64,000 nt of DNA from Chondrinema litorale. GTDB lineage: Bacteria > Bacteroidota > Bacteroidia > Cytophagales > Flammeovirgaceae. This document shows, piece after piece, positions 33,727 through 43,471 of this stretch. The stretch lies in contig NZ_CP111043.1 of assembly GCF_026250525.1 (NCBI RefSeq), positions 3,547,001 through 3,611,000 of the forward strand, read 5' to 3'. The first letter of the stretch is position 1. Each line of letters begins with the position of its first letter. Position numbers and translations under genes: made by a program. A model generated the notes under the pieces. That model ran no database searches. It saw nothing but the letters and a program-made list of their open reading frames with translations, and had not been told where the DNA came from.

Positions 33727-35019
33727 ATGGATTTTTTAAGAGGACTACTGGGCTTACTAGTTCTGTTGGGTATTGCCTGGGTTTTTTCTTCAAACAGAAA
33801 AAAAATTAACTGGAAACTAGTAGGTGTAGGAGTCGTCCTTCAAATTGTTTTTGGTTTCCTTATATCTAAGGTTCCATTAATAAAAACCATCTTTCTCGCT
33901 GTGAGTGAAGTTTTTGTGAAGTTCCTTGGTTATGCAGGAGATGGAGCAGCATTCCTCTTTGGTAATTTGGTAGATGTATCTTCTTTTGGTTTTATTTTCG
34001 CATTTCAGGTATTACCAACCGTAATTTTCTTTTCTACTGTAACTGCTGGTCTTTATTATTTAGGAGTTTTGCAAAAAATAGTTTTTGCAATTGCTTGGGT
34101 AATGGCCAGAACCATGAAACTATCTGGCGCCGAGAGTTTATCTGTAGCAGGTAATATTTTTCTAGGGCAAACAGAAGCGCCACTTCTAGTAAAACCATTC
34201 ATCATGAACATGACTCGCTCAGAGTTAATGACTTTGATGACCGGTGGTATGGCTACCATTGCCGGAGGTGTATTGGCAGGTTATGTTACATTTCTAGGTG
34301 GAGACGATCCTGTCGAACAAGTAAAATATGCATCTTACTTATTGAGTGCTTCTATTATGAATGCACCGGCTGCCGTGGTAATTTCTAAAATATTGATTCC
34401 GGAAACTCAGCACGACGAGATAGATTCTAGTTTAAAAGTGAATACTGAAAAACTAGGTGTTAATTTGGTGGATGCACTCTCAAATGGAGCTGCAGACGGT
34501 TTAAAACTTGCCTTAAACATTGGAGGCATGCTACTGGCATTTATTGCAATTATTTATGCTATTAATGGCTTTTTGGTAGGGTTTGTAGGAGATATTACTG
34601 GTTTAAACGTATGGATTCAGCAATCTACTGACGGCCAATTTTCTGGTTTGTCTTTAGAGTATATTTTGGGTCAAGTGTTTAGGGTGTTGGCTTTTGTAAT
34701 GGGTATCGATTGGTCTGAGTCTTTACAGATAGGTAGCCTATTAGGTCAAAAAACAGTAATTAACGAGTTTATTGCTTACAGTAGCTTAGCTGAAATGAAA
34801 GCCGCAAACGAACTTTCTGCGAAATCTATAGTAATTGCGACTTATGCTTTGTGCGGGTTCTCTAATTTTAGCTCAATTGCTATCCAAATTGGTGGAATTG
34901 GAGGGATGGCACCAAATAAACAAGGGGAATTGTCGAAGTTGGGTTTTAAAGCATTATTAGCAGCATCTATTGCATGTATGATGACAGCCACTGTAGCTGG
35001 TATGATGTCATTTACTTAG
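33727..35019 (+). CDS. nupC: Concentrative nucleoside transporter, NupC/CNT family
   Basis: The 430-residue inner-membrane protein takes up nucleosides with H+ or Na+. The CNT core motifs are present: GQTEAPLLVKPFI (about 145-157), the helical hairpin region SIMNAPAAVVISKI, and the C-terminal ATYALCGFSNFSSIAIQIGGIGGMAP, which forms the second nucleoside-binding hairpin. About ten membrane segments are seen, length as expected. It stands alone with its own promoter and terminator. Confidence 0.94.
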   Translation: MDFLRGLLGLLVLLGIAWVFSSNRKKINWKLVGVGVVLQIVFGFLISKVPLIKTIFLAVSEVFVKFLGYAGDGAAFLFGNLVDVSSFGFIFAFQVLPTVIFFSTVTAGLYYLGVLQKIVFAIAWVMARTMKLSGAESLSVAGNIFLGQTEAPLLVKPFIMNMTRSELMTLMTGGMATIAGGVLAGYVTFLGGDDPVEQVKYASYLLSASIMNAPAAVVISKILIPETQHDEIDSSLKVNTEKLGVNLVDALSNGAADGLKLALNIGGMLLAFIAIIYAINGFLVGFVGDITGLNVWIQQSTDGQFSGLSLEYILGQVFRVLAFVMGIDWSESLQIGSLLGQKTVINEFIAYSSLAEMKAANELSAKSIVIATYALCGFSNFSSIAIQIGGIGGMAPNKQGELSKLGFKALLAASIACMMTATVAGMMSFT

Positions 35020-35063
35020 AATTATATTCTACAGATCAAATTTTATTTAATAATTCGATTTAG

Positions 35064-35115
35064 TGAGGCAAATAGCTTATTTTTTGATAAAAAAGCTTAT
35101 TTGCCTCTTTTTTTA
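35064..35115 (+). terminator. Terminator after nupC
   Basis: A long stem GAGGCAAATA...TATTTGCCTC with an inner AAGCTT-type pairing, then a run of T. The following 35116-35583 stretch is non-coding leader and promoter DNA for the susC gene. Confidence 0.82.
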
Positions 35116-35382
35116 TGCCTAAAACTTACATCTAACATCATTGTTTTAGAAAATGGTTAGTAATCTACCCTTATTATTTAAAAAGTATTCAAAAGCTGTG
35201 TATATAGATTAAATTTTTAACCAATAATCAAAAAAAATATTATTCTGTTAATTCTTTCCTTTGTAAAAGATATTTGGAATACTTTTACAAGTCTGTTTAG
35301 AAAATTACCTTACATGAGTGATTTTTTGTGATTTTTTTAATTTTCAAGAAGGTACTGATATTGATAGAAAAATTTCAATAAT

Positions 35383-35414
35383 TTGTATAAATCGTTATGA
35401 TTGTGCTATATTTA
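35383..35414 (+). promoter_or_regulatory. Possible promoter of the susC-susD operon
   Basis: TTG at 35383-35385, 21 bases, TATATTTA at 35407-35414 (one mismatch to TAnnTTTG). It would give a 5' untranslated region of about 160 bases. No adjacent sigma, anti-sigma or hybrid two-component regulator is present. Confidence 0.35.
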
Positions 35415-35583
35415 TAATGTTTTTAATACAAAGACTATCAAAAAACGCAACATATACTGACCTTTTCAAGCCTTTATAAACACACATTAAAAGAATTAAA
35501 AAGTACTAAATAATTATAATCTGATTTAATCAGATCAATTAACATTTTACCCCTAATCTATTTTTAATTCTAAACAGTACAGT

Positions 35584-38500
35584 ATGAATCACAATTTACG
35601 GTTTATTACCGTATTGCTGCTATCTATTTTATGTAGCTTTACGGTTTATGCACAAGACAAAACTGTAACAGGTAAGGTTATCTCAGGAACAGATCAAATG
35701 CCTCTCCCCGGTGTTTCTGTTCTTGTAAAAGGAACATCATCAGGAACAGTAACAAACATTGATGGTGAGTATACGATAACCGTTCCCGAAGCTTCAAACA
35801 TTTTAGTCTACTCTTACATCGGCTTTAAATCAGTTGAAATGGAAATAGGAGATCAATCAGCAATTGATCTTACTATGGACGAAGACGCACAGCAACTAAG
35901 TGAAGTTGTAGTAACTGCTTTTGGTATTGAAAGAGAGAAAAAAGCTTTAGGTTATGCTGTTCAAGGTGTGGATGCGAAAGCAATTCAAAATGCACCATCT
36001 CCAAACGTAGTAAACTCGCTTTCTGGTAGAGTTTCTGGTATGCAAGTTACAAGTGCTGGTACACCCGGTGGTAGCCCAGAGTTTGTAATTAGAGGTTTTT
36101 CATCAGTTGCTGGTAATAACCAACCACTAATTGTAATTGATGGTGTGCCGATGCAGCAAACATCAAATGCTACATCTGGTGAGCGTTCAGACAACCAACA
36201 ATATGGTGGTGGTCTTTCTGAAATTGACCCAAATAACATTGCAGATATAAGTGTTCTTAAAGGACCTAACGCTGCTGCACTTTATGGTTCTAGAGCTGCT
36301 AATGGTGTAATTCTTATTAAAACTAAAAATGGATCAGGTACAAAAGGTATTGGTGTAGAAATTAACTCTACAACTACTTTCGAAAGACCTGCTGTTAAAC
36401 CTAATTTCCAAAATACATATGGTGGTGGTAATGGCTACCGTACTTGGTATGCTGATGGATTTAGTGGTACTGTAGATGGTTTCAAAGGTACTGCTGGTAC
36501 AGATGAGAGCTGGGGTTCTCCAATGGACGGCAGAGAAGTAAGACAATGGTGGACTGGTACAGAAACTGCTCCTCTAGTTCCTAATCCAGATAACTGGGAA
36601 GAGTACTGGGAGACTGGTCATACTTTTAACAATAGTATTGCAATCTCAGGTGCTAACGATAAAGGTTCTTTCCGTCTTTCTATGGGTAGATTAGATCAGA
36701 AAGGTATTATGTACAACAATGGTTACTGGAAAAATAACTTCAGATTAAATGCATCTCAAAAATTCACAGACAAACTTACCATTAATGCAATGGCTGAGTA
36801 TATCAAGTCTGGTTCAGATAACCGTGGTTATTTAAGTTCTTCTAACTTTATCTGGCATCACCGTCATGTTTCTTGGGATCAGTTAAAAGATTATGAAGCA
36901 TACGAAGATGTACATATCTCTCCTGATGGCGATACAGAGCCACCAAACTGGCAGCATACTTATTTTACTAACCCATTCTTTTCAGAAGATGTATTAACTA
37001 ACTCAAACGAAAAGGATAGAATTTTAGGTAACATCTCTCTTAACTACGAGTTTACAGATTGGTTAAGCTTAATGGTAAGAACTGGTACTGATGTTTGGTC
37101 TGATACTAGAATTAATGTAACTGGTTATGAGAGAATTAAGGCTGGAAACTATGCTGCAGGTAGCTATAACGAAGAAGTTTTAAGACGCCAAGAAACTAAC
37201 TCAGATTTCATCTTTACAATTAATAAAGATATATCTAATACATTCTCTTTTAATGCTCAGTTAGGAGGTATTAACCGTACAAACTACTACAAAAGAAATT
37301 ATACGAATGTAAGTCAGCTAACTATTGATGGTGTTTATACTACGTCAAACAATGCTAGTGCAAACACAGATCAAAGTAGTTATGAAGAATCAGAAGTAAA
37401 CAGTGTATTTGGTGCTGCACAATTCGGCTTCAAGAACATGTTATTCCTAGATATTACTGGTAGAAATGACTGGTCTTCTACACTTCCAAAAGAAAATAAC
37501 TCATTCTTCTATCCTTCAGTTTCTGTTAGTGCTGTAGTTTCAGATATGATTCCTGCTCTTTCAGGTGGTGTATTATCATTTGCTAAACTAAGAGCTAGCT
37601 GGGCAGAAGTGGGTAACGATGCAGACCCTTACATGCTACAACAAACATTCTCTTCTGACGGATTATGGGATGGAAGTATTCCAAAATATGCTGAAAGCAA
37701 TGAGATTGCAAACTCTACTTTGAAGCCTGAAAAAACAACAGGTCTTGAGTTCGGTGCTGATTTGAGATTCTTAAATGGTAGAATCGGATTAGACGTAACT
37801 TACTACGATCAGTCTACTCAAGATCAAATTCTTGCAGTTGATATCTCAAGAGCTAGTGGTTACGAAACTAGAGTATTAAACGCTGGTGAGATCACTAACA
37901 AAGGTGTTGAAGCTATGATAAACGCTACAATACTTGAGTCTGCAGGTGGATTTAGCTGGAATATGGGCTTAAACTTCTCTAAAAATAAGAACGAAGTAGT
38001 AGAATTGGCTGATGGTCTTACTTCATTAACTCTTTGGTCAATAAGAGGTGCTTCACTAGAAGCTAGAGTAGGTGAGGCTTATGGTTCTCTATACGGTAAC
38101 AAATTTGCAAGAACTGAAGACGGTCAATTAATCTTTGATGATGGATTACCATATAACATCGACGGTCAGCACGTAATTGGTAATATTATTCCAGATTGGA
38201 TTGGTGGTGTATCTAATACATTCACATATAAAGGAATTACTTTAAGTGCACTTATCGATATCAAGAAAGGTGGTGACATCTACGATATGGGTACTAGTAT
38301 CGCAAGAATTACTGGTGTACTTAACGAGACTTCTGTAGGTCGCGAAGAAGGTGTAATTGGTGTTGGTGTTAAAAACATTGGTACTGATGAAAACCCTGAG
38401 TATGTTGAAAACGATGTAATTGCTTCTGCTACTACTTTCTATGGTAGATACAGTGGTCGTCAGTATCACGAAGCTGCAGTAATGGATGGAAGTTACATAA

Positions 38501-38721
38501 AACTTAGAGAGGTATCTGTAGGATATCAAATTCCTGCAAGCTTACTTTCTAATATATTCTTACAATCTGCAAGAATCTCTGTAATAGGAAGAAACCTAGC
38601 AATTTTCCATAAAAACATTGAACACGTTGATCCAGAATTAAGTAGCTCAAGTCTTGGCTATAACTATGGTCAACTTCCAAGTTCAAGAAGTATTGGATTC
38701 AACTTAAATGTGAAATTCTAA
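35584..38721 (+). CDS. SusC/RagA family TonB-linked outer-membrane protein
   Basis: The 1045-residue transporter has a signal peptide (about 1-23, ending CSFTVYAQ). A carboxypeptidase-regulatory-like beta domain follows (about 25-110; VTGKVISGTDQMPLPGVSVLVKG), then the TonB-contact segment LSEVVVTAFGIEREKKALGYA. The plug lies at about 130-240 (NVVNSLSGRVSGMQVTSAGT, IVIDGVPM, VLKGPNAAALYGSRAANGVI), and a 22-strand barrel ends in the expected aromatic residue (LNVKF). It imports a glycan or peptide together with the SusD protein encoded next. The substrate cannot be inferred, because no enzyme genes are nearby. Confidence 0.95.
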   Translation: MNHNLRFITVLLLSILCSFTVYAQDKTVTGKVISGTDQMPLPGVSVLVKGTSSGTVTNIDGEYTITVPEASNILVYSYIGFKSVEMEIGDQSAIDLTMDEDAQQLSEVVVTAFGIEREKKALGYAVQGVDAKAIQNAPSPNVVNSLSGRVSGMQVTSAGTPGGSPEFVIRGFSSVAGNNQPLIVIDGVPMQQTSNATSGERSDNQQYGGGLSEIDPNNIADISVLKGPNAAALYGSRAANGVILIKTKNGSGTKGIGVEINSTTTFERPAVKPNFQNTYGGGNGYRTWYADGFSGTVDGFKGTAGTDESWGSPMDGREVRQWWTGTETAPLVPNPDNWEEYWETGHTFNNSIAISGANDKGSFRLSMGRLDQKGIMYNNGYWKNNFRLNASQKFTDKLTINAMAEYIKSGSDNRGYLSSSNFIWHHRHVSWDQLKDYEAYEDVHISPDGDTEPPNWQHTYFTNPFFSEDVLTNSNEKDRILGNISLNYEFTDWLSLMVRTGTDVWSDTRINVTGYERIKAGNYAAGSYNEEVLRRQETNSDFIFTINKDISNTFSFNAQLGGINRTNYYKRNYTNVSQLTIDGVYTTSNNASANTDQSSYEESEVNSVFGAAQFGFKNMLFLDITGRNDWSSTLPKENNSFFYPSVSVSAVVSDMIPALSGGVLSFAKLRASWAEVGNDADPYMLQQTFSSDGLWDGSIPKYAESNEIANSTLKPEKTTGLEFGADLRFLNGRIGLDVTYYDQSTQDQILAVDISRASGYETRVLNAGEITNKGVEAMINATILESAGGFSWNMGLNFSKNKNEVVELADGLTSLTLWSIRGASLEARVGEAYGSLYGNKFARTEDGQLIFDDGLPYNIDGQHVIGNIIPDWIGGVSNTFTYKGITLSALIDIKKGGDIYDMGTSIARITGVLNETSVGREEGVIGVGVKNIGTDENPEYVENDVIASATTFYGRYSGRQYHEAAVMDGSYIKLREVSVGYQIPASLLSNIFLQSARISVIGRNLAIFHKNIEHVDPELSSSSLGYNYGQLPSSRSIGFNLNVKF

Positions 38722-38797
38722 ACTTGATTTGAATGCACGGCGAATATTCTTCGCTGTGCTTACCTCCTAATCATTTCAACAAAAAGAAATTGCTTTT

Positions 38798-40261
38798 ATG
38801 AAACATTTGAATAAATTATATACATATATTACTGTATTTGCACTTGTAGTATTTAGTGCTTGTACTGATGGGTTTGAGGAAATGAACGAAAACCCAAATG
38901 AACCAACAGAAGTAAGCCCACAATATATTCTTACCTTCGCTCTTGAGTCTACCATCAATAACTATTGGGGAAATAAAACTCGTAACCAACGTCTTAACTT
39001 CGACCACGCAATGTCTTGGGTTGGTTATTTAACAAGAAATATTTACGAGTCTGAAGGTGACAACTACAATGTACAACCTTCTGTAAACATATCTAACTGG
39101 GAAGTTTTCTATACCGATGGTTTGATCAACTTTGAGAAAATTGTTGAGTTTTCTGATGAAAATTCTGACGATCCAAATACAAATTACGAAGGTATTGGTA
39201 TTGGTATGAAAGCTTGGACATACTCTTTAATGACAGACGTTTGGGGTGCAATACCTTACTCTCAAGGTCTTTCTGGTACAGCTGAAGAACCTATTTACTC
39301 TCCAGCGTACGATACTCAAGAAGCTATTTATGCAAGTATTATTGCTGACCTTGACTTAGCAAACAGCAAACTGAATGTAAATGGCCCATCAGTTAGTGGT
39401 GATATCCTATTCAATGGCGATATCTTATTATGGAAAAAATTCATTAACTCAACTCGTTTCAAGTTATTGAACAGACAAGCGCACATAGTTTCTTCATCAG
39501 GTGCTGAGATGCAAGCAATGTTGGATGATCCAACAACGTACCCAATGATTGAAAGTACGGATGATATTGCTCAATTAAACTATGGTGGTCTAGCTAGTAA
39601 CAACCCATGGAACGATATTTTAATCCAACAAAGTAGAACTGACTGGAACATTAGTGAAGCGTTAGTTGATGCTATGTTAGAATTAGACGATCCAAGATTA
39701 GAAGTATATGCAACACCAGGTGGTCTTTCAGAAGGTGTTTATTCTGGACACCCTAACGGTTTACCAGGTGAAATTGCAACATTATACCTTGGATACAGTG
39801 CTACTATCAACCAAGATAACTTTGCGCAAACAAACTCTCCAGCAGTGTTGATGACTTACGCAGAGTTATTATTTATTAAAGCTGAAGCTGCATTAGACGG
39901 CGATATCTCTGGCGACCCACAAGAATTCTACGAAGCAGGTATAGAAGCTTCTTTCGATCAGTATGGATTAACTGTTCCTGCTGATTATGCTTCTGGCACT
40001 GCTGACAAAGAAAGCATCATGACTCAAAAATGGCTTGCATTGTTTGGCCAAGGAATCGAAGCCTGGACAGAACTTAGAAGAACTGGTTATCCTGAATTAC
40101 CAGATCACGATCCAAGAGCGATTTTCATGAACGATGGTGTTTTACCAACTCGTATTGTTTATCCATCTACCGAGTACTCTCTTAATGCATCTAATGTTGC
40201 GGCTGGAGCTTCTCTAATCGGTGGTGATAACATGAAAGCAGAACTTTGGTGGGTAGAATAA
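38798..40261 (+). CDS. SusD/RagB-like surface lipoprotein (SusD-like_2 type)
   Basis: The 487-residue nutrient-binding lipoprotein has lipobox VVFSAC (Cys at about 22) followed by the SusD-like start DGFEEMNENPNEPTEVSPQYIL. TPR-like helices and a C-terminal LTYAELLFIKAEAAL, then GIEAWTELRRTGYPEL, are standard SusD signatures. It caps the SusC barrel at the cell surface. It follows susC by 76 bases, and a small lipoprotein gene follows. Confidence 0.93.
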   Translation: MKHLNKLYTYITVFALVVFSACTDGFEEMNENPNEPTEVSPQYILTFALESTINNYWGNKTRNQRLNFDHAMSWVGYLTRNIYESEGDNYNVQPSVNISNWEVFYTDGLINFEKIVEFSDENSDDPNTNYEGIGIGMKAWTYSLMTDVWGAIPYSQGLSGTAEEPIYSPAYDTQEAIYASIIADLDLANSKLNVNGPSVSGDILFNGDILLWKKFINSTRFKLLNRQAHIVSSSGAEMQAMLDDPTTYPMIESTDDIAQLNYGGLASNNPWNDILIQQSRTDWNISEALVDAMLELDDPRLEVYATPGGLSEGVYSGHPNGLPGEIATLYLGYSATINQDNFAQTNSPAVLMTYAELLFIKAEAALDGDISGDPQEFYEAGIEASFDQYGLTVPADYASGTADKESIMTQKWLALFGQGIEAWTELRRTGYPELPDHDPRAIFMNDGVLPTRIVYPSTEYSLNASNVAAGASLIGGDNMKAELWWVE

Positions 40262-40307
40262 AACTAAATTGATAGGCAAATAATATTAAAATTTAATTAG
40301 AGATAAC

Positions 40308-40718
40308 ATGATAAGAATTGCTAAATACATATTAGTCTTGTTTACAGCTGGTTTGATATTCGCTTCTTGCGATGATGTTTCAGATATGGCGATTGATAGA
40401 GTTGCGTCTCCAGTATTAATTATTAATGGAAGTCCTGCGGAAGATGAAACAACTTTTGAAATTACTTCTGTTATTTACGAATTAGATAAGTCTGGTATTC
40501 TTGATCAAAATGTGGGTATAGATTCTATTCCACTACCAGGTTTAGTTATTACTGTTACTGCTGTAGGAAGCTCTAGAACTGTAATTGATGAGCTTACTAC
40601 TGACTCAAACGGTGAAATAATTCTTACTAAACCAATAGGAGATTTAGACGATATCTCTTCTTTAGAATGGACTGGTGAATACAAAGATCAAAGCTTCACT
40701 AAAATTCAAAATTTATAA
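40308..40718 (+). CDS. Small lipoprotein of the SusCD operon
   Basis: The 136-residue protein has lipobox LIFASC (Cys at about 21) and a beta-rich, acidic mature part (VASPVLIINGSPAEDETTFEI; LVITVTAVGSSRTVIDELTTDSNGEI) that resembles an immunoglobulin- or carboxypeptidase-regulatory-like domain. It is the third gene of the operon, 46 bases after susD. Accessory surface lipoproteins in this position often bind the imported substrate. No precise family is recognised. Confidence 0.7.
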   Translation: MIRIAKYILVLFTAGLIFASCDDVSDMAIDRVASPVLIINGSPAEDETTFEITSVIYELDKSGILDQNVGIDSIPLPGLVITVTAVGSSRTVIDELTTDSNGEIILTKPIGDLDDISSLEWTGEYKDQSFTKIQNL

Positions 40719-40766
40719 GATAACTCTTTTCAATAGAAAATTAGTTGATTTATTGATTAAATAGAA

Positions 40767-40791
40767 GAGCCCGGCTTATGTCGGGCTTTTT
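40767..40791 (+). terminator. Terminator of the SusCD operon
   Basis: AGCCCG / CGGGCT stem followed by TTTTT. Confidence 0.85.
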
Positions 40792-40850
40792 GATTTTAGG
40801 GCTTTTATGTTGAAGTCTAAAGAAATATCTTCGTACTATCTTTTCGACTA

Positions 40851-40884
40851 AAAAAAATACTGATAGCTCGAGAAAACTATCAGC
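40851..40884 (-). terminator. Terminator after FAD oxidase copy 1
   Basis: Minus strand GCTGATAG...CTATCAG followed by TATTTTTTT. The same hairpin recurs after copy 2 at 42171-42202. Confidence 0.75.
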
Positions 40885-40912
40885 ATTTGATATTAAATTT
40901 TTCTACAAAGAC

Positions 40913-42058
40913 TTAGCTCTTCATTTGTCCCATCGCCTCCATTAGTGCATTTACTACTTTCGCTGTTTGATCAGGGTCAGGAGTTGTATCCCAGTTTCCT
41001 CTTATAGCATTTCCGCCTAGTATTATTCCATCTTTTCGAGGTATTGCATAACCATTAGGTGTACTTATTCTGTAATTAAACTCAGGTTGTGGAATCAAAA
41101 ATGACAATTGGCCTGATATGGGCATCATATTATCATCATTAAAAAGTGCTTTGGAGCCCAATCCTGTGCAGTTTACAATACACATTTCAGGTAATGCATC
41201 TACATCTTCTAGAGTTTTAAATTCTTTGATTACTACTTCACCACCATAACTTAAGAAATCGTTGAGCTGTTTTGCTAAGTAAGATGGTATATTAAATACC
41301 ATGGTAGTTTGCTTGTTTGCATGCGCAAAATGAAATGGATGGTTTTCTGGACTTATAGTTTCACTTTCGGGTAATAGCCCCGGAATAAGTAATCGACTTG
41401 AGTGGCTTCCATGTCCACTTTCTACTTCATTGCTCATTTTATAGTGATCTAACCAAGTTACTATTTGGTTTAAACCTAATAATTGTTGAAAAGTGTTGAA
41501 GGAAAAGTTGCAGGCTTTTGTCCATTTTTCTTCAAACTCTGGGGTAATGTTTTCTTCTTCTATTACTCTAGAAGACGGTGACCAAGTACCAGTAGCTACA
41601 CTAGAAGTTATATTTGGATGCAAGTCTTTTGCGTAAATGGTTACATCGCATCCTTTTTTCTGCAACAGTCGTGCAGTTGCTATACCAACAGTACCACAAC
41701 CCATTACAGCCACTTTTTTTTCACCGGTTGCTACGGCCAAGTCAGATGCTAAATTTCCTGTTCCCCACGAAAGTGACCAGCCGCTTCCTCCATGACCGTA
41801 ATTATGTACAATTGTTTTTTTATCTAGCATTTCTTTTTCCACCCTGAATCCGGTTTTTCTAAAAGGTCTTAAACCTACTGTTTCTCTAATAATTCTGTCT
41901 GGTGATACTTTGAGTTTAGGAAATAAAAATGCCTGTTGATTAAAATTGAAGTTACGATCTCCGTATTTCAAAGACTGCTTACTGCAAGAGGCCAAACCTC
42001 CGGCTGCTGCCAGCGAAATAATTCCGGCTGATCTCATAAATTTTCTTCTGGTGCTCAT
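40913..42058 (-). CDS. Tat-exported FAD-dependent oxidase of the D-amino-acid oxidase family, copy 1
   Basis: The 381-residue flavoprotein has a twin-arginine signal (TRRKFMRSAG, Arg4-Arg5) ending in a lipobox GLASC (Cys25), so it should be folded with FAD, exported by Tat and lipidated. The DAO fold shows VGLRPFRKTGFRVEKE, HNYGHGGSGWSLSWGTGN, the dinucleotide motif VAVMGCGTVGIATARLLQKKG (about 115-135), CIVNCTGLGSKALF and the C-terminal DGIILGGNAIRGNWD. D-amino acid or related amine oxidation outside the cytoplasm is inferred. It has a near-identical paralog directly upstream (42232-43377) and probably arose by tandem duplication. Confidence 0.85.
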   Translation of the reverse strand: MSTRRKFMRSAGIISLAAAGGLASCSKQSLKYGDRNFNFNQQAFLFPKLKVSPDRIIRETVGLRPFRKTGFRVEKEMLDKKTIVHNYGHGGSGWSLSWGTGNLASDLAVATGEKKVAVMGCGTVGIATARLLQKKGCDVTIYAKDLHPNITSSVATGTWSPSSRVIEEENITPEFEEKWTKACNFSFNTFQQLLGLNQIVTWLDHYKMSNEVESGHGSHSSRLLIPGLLPESETISPENHPFHFAHANKQTTMVFNIPSYLAKQLNDFLSYGGEVVIKEFKTLEDVDALPEMCIVNCTGLGSKALFNDDNMMPISGQLSFLIPQPEFNYRISTPNGYAIPRKDGIILGGNAIRGNWDTTPDPDQTAKVVNALMEAMGQMKS

Positions 42059-42170
42059 AGTTGATAATTAGGGGTTTTATAAAATTTGCAATGTAGGTAT
42101 CGATTAGCTGAATGCTTATCAATTTTGATTTGAATATGGAATTCTTTTATGCTTGATTTTAAGCAAGAGA

Positions 42171-42202
42171 AAATACTGATAGCAGATAAACCACTATCAG
42201 CT
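42171..42202 (-). terminator. Terminator after FAD oxidase copy 2
   Basis: Minus strand GCTGATAG...CTATCAG then TATTTT; the duplicated partner of the hairpin at 40851-40884. Confidence 0.65.
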
Positions 42203-42231
42203 GTTGTTATAGAAAATAATTAGGAATGCGA

Positions 42232-43377
42232 TTAGCTTTTCATTTGCCCTACAACTTCCATAAGTGCGCTTACTACTTTTTCTGTTTGGGCAGGGTCAGG
42301 AGTCATATCCCAATTGCCTTTTATGGTATTGCCACCTAGTATTATTCCGTCTTTTCTTGGAATTGCATAGCCACCTGGTGTACTTAGTCTGTAATTAAAT
42401 TCTGGTTGTGGAATCAGAAAAGACAATTGCCCTGATACTGGCATCATATCATCATCATTAAAAAGGGCTTTAGAGCCTAAACCTGTACAGTTAACTATAC
42501 ACTTTTCTGGCAGTGCATCTACATCTTCCAATGTTTTAAATTCTTTTATTACTACTTCTCCACCAAAGCTTAAGAAATCATTCAGTTGTTTTTCCAAATA
42601 AGATGGAATATTGAATACGAGTGTAGTTTGTTTTTTTGCATAGGCAAAATTGAAGGGATGACTTTCTGGGCTAATAATTTCACTGTGTGGTAATTGACCG
42701 GGAATGCTTAATCTGCTAGAATGTCCACCATGTCCACTACCATCTTCGTTGCTCATACTATAATTATCTATCCAAGTAACTATCTTGTTTAAACCCAATA
42801 ATTGCTGAAAAGCATTAAAAGAAAAGTTACAGGCTTTTGTCCATTTCTCTTCAAACTCTGGAGTAATATTTTCTTCTTCTATTAGTGTATATGAAGGAGA
42901 CCAAGTTCCAGTGGCTTTACTAGAAGTTATATTGGGGTGCATATCTTTAGCATAGATGGTTACATCGCATCCTTTTTTCTGTAATAAACGTGCTGTAGCG
43001 ATTCCAACAGTACCGCAACCCATTACAGCAACCTTTTTCTCACCTGTTTCTATAGCTAAGTCAGATGCAATATTACCTGTTCCCCACGAGAGTGACCAGC
43101 CACTTCCACCATGACCGTAATTATGTACAATTGTTTTCTGATCAAGCATTTCTTTTTCTAGCCTAAACCCTGTTTTTCTGAAAGGTCTTAAGCCAACAGT
43201 TTCTCTAATTACCCTATCGAGCGATATTTTGAGTTTAGGAAATAAAAATGCTTGCTGATTAAAATTGAAGTTTCTACTGGCGTATTTAACAGACTGTTTG
43301 CTACAAGATGCTAAACCTCCAGCGGCTGCCAGGGAGAGGATACCGGCAGACCTCATAAATTTTCTTCTGGTGTTCAT
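42232..43377 (-). CDS. Tat-exported FAD-dependent oxidase of the D-amino-acid oxidase family, copy 2
   Basis: The 381-residue paralog of the downstream gene has exactly the same length and no alignment gaps. It carries the same Tat signal (TRRKFMRSAG) and lipobox (GLASC). Most differences are conservative or lie in a variable patch around residues 195-235 (for example WIDNYSMSNEDGSGHGGH against WLDHYKMSNEVESGHGSH). Catalytic-fold motifs HNYGHGGSGWSLSWGTGN and MGCGTVGIATARLLQKKG are unchanged. The upstream flank (TAATTATCAACTATGA around the start codon) and the terminator are also duplicated, so each copy is a complete transcription unit. Confidence 0.85.
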   Translation of the reverse strand: MNTRRKFMRSAGILSLAAAGGLASCSKQSVKYASRNFNFNQQAFLFPKLKISLDRVIRETVGLRPFRKTGFRLEKEMLDQKTIVHNYGHGGSGWSLSWGTGNIASDLAIETGEKKVAVMGCGTVGIATARLLQKKGCDVTIYAKDMHPNITSSKATGTWSPSYTLIEEENITPEFEEKWTKACNFSFNAFQQLLGLNKIVTWIDNYSMSNEDGSGHGGHSSRLSIPGQLPHSEIISPESHPFNFAYAKKQTTLVFNIPSYLEKQLNDFLSFGGEVVIKEFKTLEDVDALPEKCIVNCTGLGSKALFNDDDMMPVSGQLSFLIPQPEFNYRLSTPGGYAIPRKDGIILGGNTIKGNWDMTPDPAQTEKVVSALMEVVGQMKS

Positions 43378-43471
43378 AGTTGATAATTAGGGGTTTGTAA
43401 AAATTTCAATGAAAGTATTAAATTGTTAGCTAATTATCAATATAAATAAGGAGTAATTGAAGATGCTTTAA

